DNA from: Irineochytrium annulatum
Lineage: Eukaryota; Chytridiomycota; Chytridiomycetes; Chytridiales; Chytridiaceae
DNA length: 36,803 nucleotides
Reading direction: 5' to 3'
Assembly (NCBI GenBank): GCA_027600665.1
Contig: JADGJL010000151.1
Span: forward strand, 1 to 36,803
In this document: positions 10,634 to 20,500 of the stretch, piece after piece
Position numbering within the stretch: position 1 is the first letter of the stretch
Layout: every line of letters starts with the position of its first letter
The notes under the pieces: model-generated
Told to the model about the DNA's origin: nothing
What the model saw: only the letters and a program-made list of their open reading frames with translations
The model's database searches: none
Position numbers and translations under genes: made by a program

Positions 10634-11761
10634 TCAAGCGTTGCACGTCGCGAGCCCAGCTTCCGGGTATCGCGTCCCAACGACGGGGATGCGCGCGATA
10701 ACTTCCCGAATCGCCTTCTCATCCTCATCCGTAATCGTTACGTCCGTCGCGCCCCAGTTCTCATCCAGCCTGTGGCTCTTCGTCGTGCCCGGGATAGGGA
10801 TACAGTGAGGCGCCTGCTTCATGACCCAAGCGAGCGTAAGTTGAGCGACGGTGCATCCTTTGCGCTCGGCGAGGGCCTTAAGGGCGTCGACAATCTCGAG
10901 GTTCTTGGCGAAGTTCTCGCCCTGGAATCGAGGGTTGTGCCTGCGCCAGTCGTCGTCGGCGAGATCGTCGAGGGAGCGTAAGGCGCCCGTCAGGAAGCCG
11001 CGGCCGAGGGGCGAGTATGGAATCACGGCGATGCCGAGCTCCTTGCAGGTTGAGAGGATGTCGTTCTGCTCGATGTCGAGTGTCCAAGGGCTGTACTCGA
11101 CCTTTTCAATGAGAGACGGTTTAGTCAACGTCTTGTATTGGAAACCATAACCCTTTACAAGTGCTTACCTGGTATGCAGTGATGGGGTGGACGGCGTGCG
11201 CCCTCCTGATGGTAGCCGCGCTGGCTTCGCTCAGACCAAGGTATTTGACCTTGCCCTCCTTAACTAGCTCGGCCATAGCTTTGACCGTCTCCTCAATGGG
11301 CGTCTGCTTGTCCACACGATGCTGGTAGTAGAGGTCGATATGCTCGACACCAAGTCTGTCGAGGGAGTCCTGGCATGCCTTCTTGACGTAGTCAGGCTTG
11401 CCTGAGATACCGCGGAGCGCGCCAGTTGCCGGGTCGCGCATGATGCCGAACTTGGTGCAGAGGAAGACTTCCGAGCGACGCGTCTTAAGGACCTTGGCGA
11501 TGAGCTTCTCGTTCGCGCCGCAGCCGTACATGTCGGCCGTGTCCCCTGTTTTTTGTCTTTTAGTTCCAACATCTTAAAAAAGGGGAAAACAAAAAATCTC
11601 TCACAGAAGGTGCAGCCGATGTCGATCGCGTGGTTCAATACCTTGAGGTTTTCCTCGTCGTCCCTCTTGCCGTAAAAATCCGACATGCCCATCGCGCCGA
11701 AGCCGACGGCCGAGACTATGGGGCCGTTCTTGCCGAGTTGAGTCTTCTTTGCGTTCGTCAT
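10634..11761 (-). CDS. Aldo/keto reductase, YakC/AKR13-like, copy A
   Basis: NAD(P)H-dependent reduction of aldehydes or ketones, cytosolic by the lack of any targeting signal; the natural substrate is unknown. Three exons, 11761-11605, 11545-11169 and 11101-10634, give 333 residues. The start at 11761 yields the family N-terminus, [20 protein letters not shown]. The catalytic tetrad is present: Asp and Tyr in WDTADMYG, Lys in FLCTKFG, His in LYYQHRVD. The C-terminal cofactor signature is [18 protein letters not shown]. The first intron splits the Trp codon of WDTAD. Copy B (32599-33730) has the same intron positions; this copy lacks one residue after DMYG and differs at a few dozen positions, so the two may differ in substrate or regulation. 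It is convergent with F-box/ankyrin-like copy A. Inverted repeats with CTCCGC arms lie upstream. It appears intact. Confidence 0.92.
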
Positions 11762-11868
11762 GTTGACTGCGTTGACTGCAGAAGTGGACGTGAGGTGGAT
11801 GGTTGGTAGAGTGGATTGAGTCTTGTCGTGATCAATCCATTTGTACTCGGAGTCTGCTCAATGCAACG

Positions 11869-11897
11869 GGCTCCGCTGGGGATCCGTTAGCGGAGCC
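11869..11897. promoter_or_regulatory. Inverted repeat upstream of reductase copy A
   Basis: Perfect 9-nt arms, GGCTCCGCT (11869-11877) and AGCGGAGCC (11889-11897), are separated by 11 nt, about 110 nt upstream of the start codon at 11761. The CCG...CGG half-site layout resembles everted targets of fungal Zn2Cys6 regulators. A similar CTCCGC/GCGGAG pair precedes reductase copy B. Function is inferred. Confidence 0.45.
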
Positions 11898-11955
11898 TTG
11901 TCGGCTTTTTGGCAGAGGATGCAACGCCATGAAACATTGTCGGCTGACTAAGCAA

Positions 11956-12020
11956 GCCAGTGCGTCGCGGTGGCGGAAGCGACGGGCCTCCGCCGCGTCA
12001 TCACAGACAACCGGCGGAGC
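11956..12020 (+). repeat. Degenerate direct repeat, unit 1
   Basis: This unit of about 65 nt begins GCCAGTGCG and contains TGGCGGAAGCGAC, CGCCGCGT and GACAAC..GCGGAG. It is matched with small gaps by 12129-12188. It includes a second inverted repeat, CTCCGCC (11988-11994) with GGCGGAG (12013-12019), arms identical to those upstream of reductase copy B. Confidence 0.5.
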
Positions 12021-12128
12021 CGCGGTCTCTGGCGGTGGACATTCATTGCATTGCATGAAAGCAAGAATTTTTAGTCAACGCCCAACCGTGGTAGACTGCA
12101 TGAAGATTACAGGTACATCGACAGGAGA

Positions 12129-12188
12129 GCCAGTGCGATGGCGGAGGCGACAGGTCCCGCCGCGTTGTCGCATGGACAACGAGCGGAG
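12129..12188 (+). repeat. Degenerate direct repeat, unit 2
   Basis: The second unit, about 173 nt from the first, begins GCCAGTGCGA and contains TGGCGGAGGCGAC, CGCCGCGT and GGACAAC.GAGCGGAG. The two units differ by short gaps and scattered substitutions. The origin is unknown; it may be an old promoter duplication. Confidence 0.5.
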
Positions 12189-12748
12189 GATGAGGACGCG
12201 TGAACTGAATATCTCAGTGCGCGGTCTACAAGGACGCATAATTGGACGTTGGTTGAGGACCAGCCTCCATGGGTTGGACGCGGTGTGGTTATTACGGATA
12301 ATGGCTGGAGTTTGGCCTCGCGTCAATAAACAGGTTAACAACTCGTGACCACGCTGCTGGCTTTACAGTTCCTCAAAAAGCGGGCTGTGGTTTGGCTACC
12401 AAAAATCCCGGCTGCTGTCGATCGAACAGTAGCCTTGAGACCTTATCTGTAAAGAGCCCTTCTACACTACGCTGCACTAATCGACGGCCGCGGAGCCGTC
12501 CAGCTTTCAGAGCGGCCAGGTAACAGGACGGAAGTTGCGCATTTGATCGCTTTTCGTTGGCTGTCATTTTAAATCATCGTAGCAAATGGAGTTTAGTAAG
12601 AGCGCATGTCGTGCAAGCCTTTCAGGTACGGGATGCTTATTCAAAAATTTCAAAAAATGGTATCGCTGCAAATATTTACACACAAGGCCGTTCGCTTTCT
12701 CTCATCACATCAGCGAATCTCAGCCCGTTCACGTCATCGCCCAACGAA

Positions 12749-14393
12749 TCACAGCAACCCAATTTGTACAATAAACCTCAGCGGGCTAGACTTTATCGCC
12801 GTCAGCGCCTGGCTGAGATATTCCACCTTGTGCTGACCGTAACCCGTACTTTCACCGGTGAACGTCGACTCCATCGCGAACGCCACGGGCTCGCTGCTTA
12901 GGTACGCAATGATGTGGAAGAAGCATCCAATCTCTGTCCGACGGTCGACGACGCCTTTCTTAGACACCTGCCGCTGACTTGACACAATTGTTAGCTTCGT
13001 TGCATGCTTCGTACCCACAGGTAAAGTCCAAGCTTATCATTGCCTTTTGCGCTTATCAGCAGGTTCCATGTCGAGCCCCCTTCAACTTGTATTAAACCAA
13101 TGACTTACAGAGATTCTTTAAATACCGAAATAATGCCCGGGCGAGCATAAACGTTGAATAACCGTAAACTTTGGAATCTCAAACGCGAATCTGTACATCG
13201 GGTGCTTCAACCTAGCAAAAATTAGCATGTCGTTGGTCGTTTATCCGACTTACGGCCTTGAGGGCTCCTTCCATCTCACCGTGAAATCAAAAGGAAACTG
13301 CTTTTTCGGAGCGCCACCATATGACGCTTTCAATGCCTGGCCGCGGGCCATCAACTTCTCAGATCCCGATAAGCCCGCGATGTTCTCCAAAAGCATCTTC
13401 TCATGAAAGCAGGCGAGATGCACGATCGAGTCCTCCACGAGGTTGTCCTGCAAGACCTCGTCCCACTCAGTGGGGGACATGCTGAGGAAGGACACGGAGG
13501 CGAACATTGATGCGCGCTCGGTGTCGGTGAACGGGATCGAGTCCACGTTCATATCGTCGTCGTCGCTGGTTGAGGTGCCGCAGGCTGATGTCGCTTCGTC
13601 GGTCGCTGGACTTTCGCACGATGAAGGCGCTTCGACCTCCACCGCGTCGACGAATTCCGTGCGATGGTTGATAATTTCACGAAGAAAGCAGTATCGCTCG
13701 TACTCCGAGGGTGCCCAAAACAAAACCGATCCTACTATTGAGCAAACCAGGGAGCTGGGCAAGTTGCTAACAAGTCTCAGTTATTATGGTTCAGTTCAGA
13801 CACGCTCAAATATGCAAACCTAAACAAAGACGGTCGCAGCTGCGTGCCGTGCCGTCGCATAAACATAACGCACGTCCTTCTAATGCTCTTGCTCGCCGGG
13901 GTCGAGTACGCATCTGCAAATTTGAGGAATTCCGCAACGTTCTCCCCAGTCACGTTCCCATCGATGTACGCCTTGCACTCGTCAAGCAACAAGTCGTCAC
14001 TCATAAACGCTGCCGTCACTGCAAGAGACATGTAAGATCCAATTTAATGAACGAGGCACGATACCAACTCGTCAAATTCAACACATTCTCGTCGTTGATG
14101 TCATGGGCCGTCCGACCGTACAAGCGATCCACGATCACGGCGAAAGAAGTGCAGTCGATGTAATCGCTGTCGAATTCCACATTGACGACGTTCTCCTTTG
14201 ATTTGCCCCATCGACCAGATATCATGGGCTCGAAATACGGATTGCCGGCCAACGCGAAGCTGTGGAGGTTCCACTCCCTTTCGAAGGCTCGGATCGTCAC
14301 ATCCGAGAGGCTGCCGTTATCGAGGAGCTCGGCGGCGTGGGCGAGGAAGCGATCTTGCGCGGAGGATGGGGGCTGGACCACTTGTCCGATCAT
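12749..14393 (-). CDS. BTB-BACK domain protein with MATH-like C-terminus
   Basis: Six exons, 14393-14069, 14018-13820, 13766-13254, 13211-13126, 13085-13015 and 12967-12749, close in frame to 470 residues. The first exon holds a BTB/POZ domain: LLDNGSLSDVTIRAF, then LHSFALAGNPYFEPMI, NVEFDSDYID and VIVDRLYG. A BACK-like helical region follows (ENVAEFLKFADAYSTP, CVMFMRRHGTQL, LFWAPSEYERYCFLREIINH). A linker rich in Asp, Ser and Thr leads to a beta-rich end containing GGSTWNLLISAKGNDKLGLYL, which resembles a MATH domain. BTB-BACK proteins often act as substrate adaptors of Cul3 ubiquitin ligases; that role is inferred. Introns are tiny (40, 47, 53 nt), and the first uses a GTTGGT donor. The 3' exons were joined on frame closure, branch sites such as CTAAC and domain continuity, so they are less certain than the BTB exon. 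Confidence 0.78.
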
Positions 14394-14790
14394 TATTTAT
14401 TTGATGGCGGCTTGAGATAAATATGCAATCACTGAGCAACTTCCTAGCGCTCAGGCCCGTCTCGCTATGGTGAGGCCCATGCAACGTACTCCGGTATTGG
14501 TCATTCCACAATCTTGGCGCGAAGAAGGGGGGGAGTGCTTAACAAGGCCTTGGTCGAAGACGTCTGGCCCCACCAGTAACTTATCTCTATAATCTTCCTC
14601 TTTATCAAGTATCACCTCCTAGGCGACGTTTTGGCGTAGTGCATTCACGCTTGTGGATGAAGCCCTTCCACCGGCATTTCAGATATCGAACCAAGTGGTC
14701 CGACATTTTAGACCGATGACAACTACACTTTTCTTGTTCTTCTGTTGAAGCGTTACGTACTTTCCGCAACCAAAGCGTGTAGTCAACATG
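14394..14790. other. Intergenic region, no gene seen
   Basis: About 400 nt lie between the start of the BTB gene and the stop of the DUF1003 gene, both on the minus strand. It must contain the BTB promoter. No domain-bearing frame, repeat or RNA structure was recognised. Confidence 0.4.
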
Positions 14791-17582
14791 CTAGCCCTCA
14801 ACCACACTCCCATGAAACGTCACTCGCGTCTCATCACACAGAAAAACCCAAGTCCCAGGTCCACAAATGTTCTCCTCCAACACAACCGACACCGGCCCGG
14901 CCTCCGCCGCAAATACATCCGCGCCCAATCCAGGCTCCGGCGCCGCTACGCCAACGCCCAAATTCCCAGTTCCTGCGGCCGGCACGGGCGAAAAGTTATT
15001 AGCTGGCCATTCCGCATGAGCCACGACCTTCCACCCCGCCGGCATCGGCCGCGTTCCGACAATCTCGGCCAAGTACCCGACCTCCACGGGACCGGCCCTC
15101 GACGCCCCGTCCCTATGGTTAGACCGCTCGCGCTTATGGTGCGGGTGGTCCCCCGCGTCACCGCCAACGGGGGTGGGCGGCCTCCCCGGGCCGACGCCAC
15201 CGACGCCGCCCGCCGCGACGGGGGTTAAGGGCTCGAGGATCTTCATAAGCAGGTTGGCGCGCGTAACATGCGGCAAAGGGTAGAAGTCGACGCGGAGACG
15301 GCGGACAACCTGGCCCTTTGCAAGGTTCAGGACGGCGGCCTGGTGGGGCGGGGCGTAGGAGAGGTTCACGCGGACGATAGGCGTTTTAAAGAACTCAGTG
15401 ATCTTATCGACGCGCTTGAGGAAAAACGACGACTTATAGCGTGGCGGGAGCTCGCCGTTCGCGAACGTCACGGCGGGCTTATCCTTCAGATTTATGACAA
15501 GGCGGACGAGACGACCTGGAATCCGAGTTCAGAAATGATAATGGCCTGTTAATCACACAAAGAACGCACCGACGAGCTGCATATGTTTCAAATCAAAGTC
15601 GTTCCGCAGTGTTACTGAACCCTCCCCAGCAAAAACGTCATCCAACGTGGCGGATGGGTCCGTAAACGAGATGTCATACGAAATCCGCTTGAGGACCCTC
15701 GACGCACCCCGAACCTCAAACGAAACATTTTCAACGTTCCCAATGAAGTTGTCGCCGTCCGTATGCCAATGCGCGAAGATCATGCTGTCATCCGAATCGG
15801 GTTTATGAATCCCAAATCGATGCGAAAGCAACATCCGAACGTGGCTGTCAGGGACCGTCTCGACTGTCCACGCGATCTCGCGGCCGGCAGGCATCGATAT
15901 CGGAATAGATTGACCGCGCGCAGCCTTGTTGTCTGTTTGGAAGAAAGCGTCCATGTTCTGCTGAGCCGGCGTCGACGGCGTCATGCCTGGTTGTGCAGGA
16001 GTGCTCGGGAAGCTGGTCATCCGGCGATTCTGGAACTGAAGGTTCTGCAGCAAATCAATCTGGATTTCCTGAATCTCCAGCAATCTTTTCCATTGGTGCG
16101 ACTAAAGAAGCAGGTAAGCGGTCGTAATGAAGATATTTTCTTACGAGCAGGTGATCGATCTTGGCATTTACGTGCCGGACCTGATGCTCAGCACGCAGGA
16201 TGATCTTCGAGATGTAGTCATTTTGGGCTTTGTCAATTTGGGATTGTCGATTTTGCGACATCATAATGATGGGTGCCTTTCGAAGATTGTTAATCAGACG
16301 AATTTCCACTCTCAATACCTGAAGCGCAGCAATGCAACTCAACATCAAGTTAAGCAAAATAAAAGGGTACGGGTCCCAGTTCTTATCAGAACCAACGGCG
16401 GGAAGAAGGCTTATGGCCAAAATCAGAATCACATGTCAACGAAGAACAGAGACCCACAGGTTGATGCCTGCCCACGCTCCCAAGAACGACAGCAAGTATC
16501 CAATAAACCTCCAGCTCCCTCCGAACCTCGCAACCAGATCGGCGGCCTTCTCTCCCATTGTCCAGCCACTCTCGAACTGCTTCTGCCAGTTCCCCTCCTG
16601 CTGCTCGTACTCTCCCAAGTTCCGCATGGCGTCGTCCAGGAGCCTGGTAAGCTCTGTCTGATCAAGCTCGAGCAGCTGCTCGATGCGGGATTGGAGCGCG
16701 ACGTGGAGGTCCTTCACGCAGATCCTGCACACAAACGGCAACCGTTAACAACATTTTTCAAAGTTGATGATCGTAAAAACCGGGCCATACCTTGACGAAG
16801 GGTGGAAGATGATGTAAGGGTATACCCGCTTGAGCTCCCTCAAGAATCGCGGCTTCAAGTGCCTTATCTGCAACGTCTGCGTCTCAAGCGGCTTTGGCAG
16901 CGCCTGCGAGCATATGGGACACCGACTCTCATCGGCCGAGCCGGCGTTGCTGTGGATGCTCGCGGCGTCTAGGTTTGCACTCGCTCCTCCCACTCCGGCC
17001 CCTCCAGCGCCACCCGCACGCCTGCGCTCCGCCCTGAGATGATGGCCCGCGTGCGTTCGGTGGTAGGCCGATTTGGACTTCTGGGTGGTGTCATCGCTGC
17101 TACGGTTAATATAACTTCCAAGGATCCGGAAGCATTAAGTAATACCTAGACCGGCTGTCCGTGTCGATGTTGATCTTGGGCACAGTGTCGTCATCCGTCA
17201 TGCCTCCACCCACCACTTCATCATCCGGCATCGTCGCCATTGGCGTCGCAAGCGTCTGCAAAGACCCATAAACCGGATTCCCCGAAAGCACGGGCGGTTG
17301 CGCCGTATCGGCGGAGACGAGATCGCGCAGGGCCATGAGTTGAATGGACGAGATGCCGACCTCGTCCGCCTGCATGAGCCGCAACGGGTGCTCAGGAGAC
17401 TCGACCGCCGGGTCCCCGCTCTGTGGGCTGTCGCGTTGGAGCTCCTCCTCTCGGTTCCCGACATCGATCTGAATCTCCGTGGAGCGCGGCGGTGACTCCT
17501 GCGGGCTGTCGGTGCCGGTGGCGCCGGCCCCAGCCACAAGGAACGCGTTGGAGCCGCTGGTCGAGAGCGAGGTCCTCCTCAT
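14791..17582 (-). CDS. DUF1003 membrane protein with extra N- and C-terminal regions
   Basis: Seven exons, 17582-17146, 17099-16791, 16724-16458, 16409-16319, 16276-16145, 16101-15570 and 15515-14791, close to 830 residues. Residues 1-200 are disordered and Ser/Pro/Asp-rich. A Cys pair, RCPICSQALP near 204, matches the zinc-ribbon-like start of DUF1003 proteins. Next come a coiled segment, EKAADLVARFGGSWRFIGYL, two hydrophobic helices around INLLLPAVGSDKNWDPYPFI and LNLMLSCIAALQ, the signature APIIMMSQNRQ, and a helix HQWKRLLEIQEIQIDLLQNL. Most family members are small bacterial membrane proteins of unknown function. Here about 400 further residues follow: a Gln/Pro/Thr linker, then a beta-rich region (DDSMIFAHWHTDGDNFIGNV, FFKTPIVRVNLSYAPPH) that I do not recognise. 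Two introns are only 42 and 48 nt, and the 42-nt one is stop-free and a multiple of three. Conservation across LQ|APIIMM shows it must be removed. The role is unknown. Confidence 0.85.
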
Positions 17583-17878
17583 TTCGAGGTGATGATTCCG
17601 CCCTTTCGGACTGTGAAGACCAGGCGATTACCCTGGGGATCGCTACCGGCATCGAGTAGTATTATAATGTATGTATTGCACCGACAAGGTAATAAAATAG
17701 GGGGTGAATAGAAAACCATAGCGGTACAGCCAAATGCAACCGAAAGTCCAGGAGTTCAATGATCAGGTGAAGCCATAAGGGCTAAATGCAGCCGGAATAG
17801 TCCGATATGAAGAGCCATATAATAAGTGAGACAAGTAATGGGAAATCGACGCATGAGCGCAAAAGAGGGAGTGTTTTT

Positions 17879-19506
17879 CTAAATGCCCATCCACACAAAC
17901 AGGCTCGGTATAACGTCGACTGCCAGGATCCCGATCCCACCGTACACGACGCCGTCCGTCATCGACTTAACCGTCAGCCTCTTTATTACGTACTTGCTCA
18001 GGGCGACCTCCTTCACCTCCTTCGGCACCGCCCGGCCCTCACATTGATCAATGTCCTCGACCGCCTCCCCACCATGCGCATGTCCCATGTGCGGTGCATC
18101 CGGTCCCAGGATGGCCTCAAACACACCTTTCGACGTCCGCTTCGCCGCCTTCCGAAACCCATACACACACGCGATGCCCACGGCTAAGCGGATAACGCCG
18201 CTGATCGCGCTGGTCCCACCCACGGCGGTGTAGGCGCCGTGATGCCACGAGCCGAGGATGACGCCAGCCACGACAGAGATGGATGCGACAGAGTCCTCGA
18301 AGCAAGGGCATGGGCCGTCCGGGTTGGGGTGGATGTAGATGGAGAGGATGAGTAAAGGGAGGATTACGGCTGGCACTGCATGAAAGAAGACGATGTCAGA
18401 CCGGACAAGTGGGCACGCGAGTAAGTCGTCAAAGATTCAGCTAAACCGAACTACTAACCATTCACGCCCATAAAGCTATCCGTGATCAGCGCCTCGACCA
18501 TAGTCCCCATACCTCCATACCACCAAAGTCCTACAACAGCAACGCCCAGCCACGCACCACCCATGACGTCCATGAACGAGTGCATGCCGGTAAGGATCCT
18601 CGAGCCACCCATGATGACCGAGTATGCCACCAGAAGGAAGAGCGCGGCCGAGGTTGTCATGCTCATGGGTTCGTTCTGTCCAGCAACGGTAGATGCGGCG
18701 CCCATGGATGCCGAGAGGAGGTAGAGGGCAGTGTGCATAGAGATCGTGGTGGCGTTCATGGTGTGGGTCGAGGGGAAGCCGTATTCAAGTGAGATGGAGG
18801 CGGTGGCTGTCATGCGGCGAACTGGGGGGCTGAGCGGCCGGGGAAGACAGAGGAAGTCCTATTGACAAAGAAAAGAAAGAACAAAAAAAGGTTGTTGAGA
18901 ACACGAGCCTGAAACGCTCATCAACCGCGACTCAGGCCCCTTCGACGTGGCGTCCCCAAGCTGTCCATTTCACTGCAAAGACCTCCCACCAAGTGCACAA
19001 TCAAAACAATCTGTAATCACCTTCACAGCGGCCGACACATAAACCCCGAAGAGCAGACAGATTACGAACCCACGTCCGAACCTCTTCAGCTCATGATCCG
19101 CCTGCGCATCCTCCAAATCGAACCAAAACAGCGGCGGCAGCAGCAGCATGAAGGCTGCATGCGTCCCCAACAACCCAAAGACGGACATGAGCGACAGCAA
19201 CCATGCGGGGCACTTGGCTTGGGCCGACGCAATGAAGGGGGCCTCCCAGATGATCCGTGGCAGAAGCAGGGACCGGACGATGGCCTTGACAGTAAGATCG
19301 GTCCGGGGGGGAGACGGCCGCTGCTGGTGCAAGTTACCTACACTTGGAACCCGTGCGAGGGGCTTCAGACGGCGCTCGGGCTTGGGCGAGTAGGCGGCGT
19401 AGGAGAAGGGGATGTGGTTCTCCCTGGCCGTTGTCGTTGCGGTCCGCGTGACAGTCGGCGATCGCAAGGTGCTGACGTCAACTTCACGGAGGAACTCATG
19501 AGGCAT
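17879..19506 (-). CDS. LCB3: Sphingoid long-chain base phosphate phosphatase (PAP2 family)
   Basis: It dephosphorylates dihydrosphingosine/phytosphingosine 1-phosphate in the ER membrane, as yeast Lcb3/Ysr3 do. Three exons, 19506-19021, 18858-18459 and 18375-17879, give 460 residues. All three phosphatase motifs are seen: KX6RP (K then DFLCLPRP, across the first splice junction), PSTH in EYGFPSTHTMNA, and SRX5HX3D in SRILTGMHSFMD. Hydrophobic segments surround them, for example LGTHAAFMLLLPPLFWF and ISGVIRLAVGIACVYGF, and a family-typical IHPNPDGPCPCFEDSVA lies in the last exon. I chose the start at 19506 (MPHEFLREVD); the frame stays open upstream to 19863, so a longer N-terminus is possible. 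A His-rich cytosolic loop (HMGHAHGG) sits near residue 390. Motif completeness argues that it is active. The enzyme assignment is strong; which long-chain base it prefers is not visible. Confidence 0.92.
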
Positions 19507-20500
19507 GGCGGCGGCAGTGTTCAGGAGGGGATGCCGGACCGCAGGGATGGGACGGCAGGGACGCTGCCCGATGGGGTTCGCTTGACGAGCTGGGCCGGCT
19601 GGGCGTGGGTTGGCACCGGATATTGGCTTGATGCCGAAAAAATCGCGGTGTTTGCTAAAACAGAAATGGCGCTGGAGTCGAGACAGCAACGGCAGGTCGA
19701 CGCTGGCGACGTGCGGGGCTGCCTTGGTAAAGCGCTGACTATGGCTCGCGATTAGGAGACGTGGGCCGTTTGGATCCTCCCTCCCCCATCGAGGCTCACC
19801 AGTCACGAAGCCCTTCAATATCGTCGCTGCTGTTTGCCGCGTTCGACTCGGGCATTGGCACATTGTGCCTCGTAGGAACTCTTTACGGTCTTCGTTCCTT
19901 ATGGTGCCAATGTGGCCGATCGGATGTCGGGTTCTGCTGAGTGGATGAGGACGCCATAGATGGTGGTGAGGACGAGCACGCGCTGGCAGCCTCGTCGTCG
20001 CGGGTGCCCAGACGGGGAGGTATGGAACTTGCTGTGGACGGAGCTCAAGGTTGTAGATGTCGATGGATTGGTTGGGTGCCTGTGGAGGCTGTCGAAGGTG
20101 CTTGTTGCGTTGTTGGACACCACGATTGCTAGCCTGTGGATTTGCCTGGCATCCATATTATATTGGCGCAGTATCCTTCGCTTCTTATAATACCCATAAT
20201 TGAGACTGCTGTGGCTGCATGTGTAGCTTTTCCTGGGTCTCGTCATTTGAAGCAGACATGAAAGCGTTGATGCAGGTGAACTTATTCGGGGATGTAACTC
20301 ATTCAGATAATAAATACATTTCATCAAACTATGAATATGGCATCAAAAGGTTGAACAAGGATGAGAGTGAGAGTACAATGACAAATAAAAAAGAAAGCAG
20401 AACTGAGGGTTTTTGTGTGAGTGGGTGGGGTTAAGAAAATAATGAGATACGTAAATTCCGTCATCATACAAGCACGAAGGAACGGGTCAAACGACTTCGC
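19507..20500. other. Long intergenic region, no convincing gene
   Basis: Nearly 1 kb lies between the start of the phosphatase gene and the stop of the F-box/ankyrin gene, both on the minus strand. Overlapping frames on both strands (19899-20327 minus, 19941-20190 plus) lack recognisable domains, and codon-like bias is weak. The part after about 20130 is AT-rich. A plus-strand frame over 19093-19755 is antisense to the phosphatase first exon and is not supported. Confidence 0.45.

Larger units (their letters stand above)
8527..11761 (+). repeat. Left arm of inverted segmental duplication
   Basis: This arm (about 3.2 kb) carries F-box/ankyrin-like copy A and aldo/keto reductase copy A in convergent orientation. 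The same pair occurs in reverse order and strand at 32599-35944. Similarity covers both coding regions, the two reductase introns and parts of the intergenic spacer. It reaches upstream of the F-box/ankyrin-like start codon, where AGTGGCTTG and GAGCCAAAG are shared. Coding identity looks high by eye, roughly nine residues in ten for the reductase; no alignment was computed. The spacer between the two genes is shorter here (224 nt) than in the right arm (365 nt). Confidence 0.85.
11762..12748. other. Long intergenic region upstream of reductase copy A, no convincing gene
   Basis: This 987-nt stretch holds the 5' flank of the minus-strand reductase and the 3' flank of the BTB gene. It contains two inverted repeats and a degenerate direct repeat, listed separately. 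A plus-strand open frame at 11803-12348 gives an Arg-rich, repeat-derived reading with no domain. I see no RNA gene. Confidence 0.5.

Noticed and set aside
11803..12348. Plus-strand open frame of 181 residues upstream of reductase copy A
   Set aside because: It is Arg-rich, spans a degenerate repeat and promoter-like inverted repeats, lacks any domain, and overlaps the promoter of the reductase.
14788..15228. Plus-strand open frames over the DUF1003 gene 3' exon, and 16127-16795 over its middle exons
   Set aside because: They are antisense to exons that close in frame across seven exons with recognisable family motifs; no domain appears in the antisense reading.
19093..19755. Plus-strand open frame of 220 residues
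   Set aside because: It is antisense to the first exon of the phosphatase gene, whose motifs are complete; the frame is a by-product of high GC.
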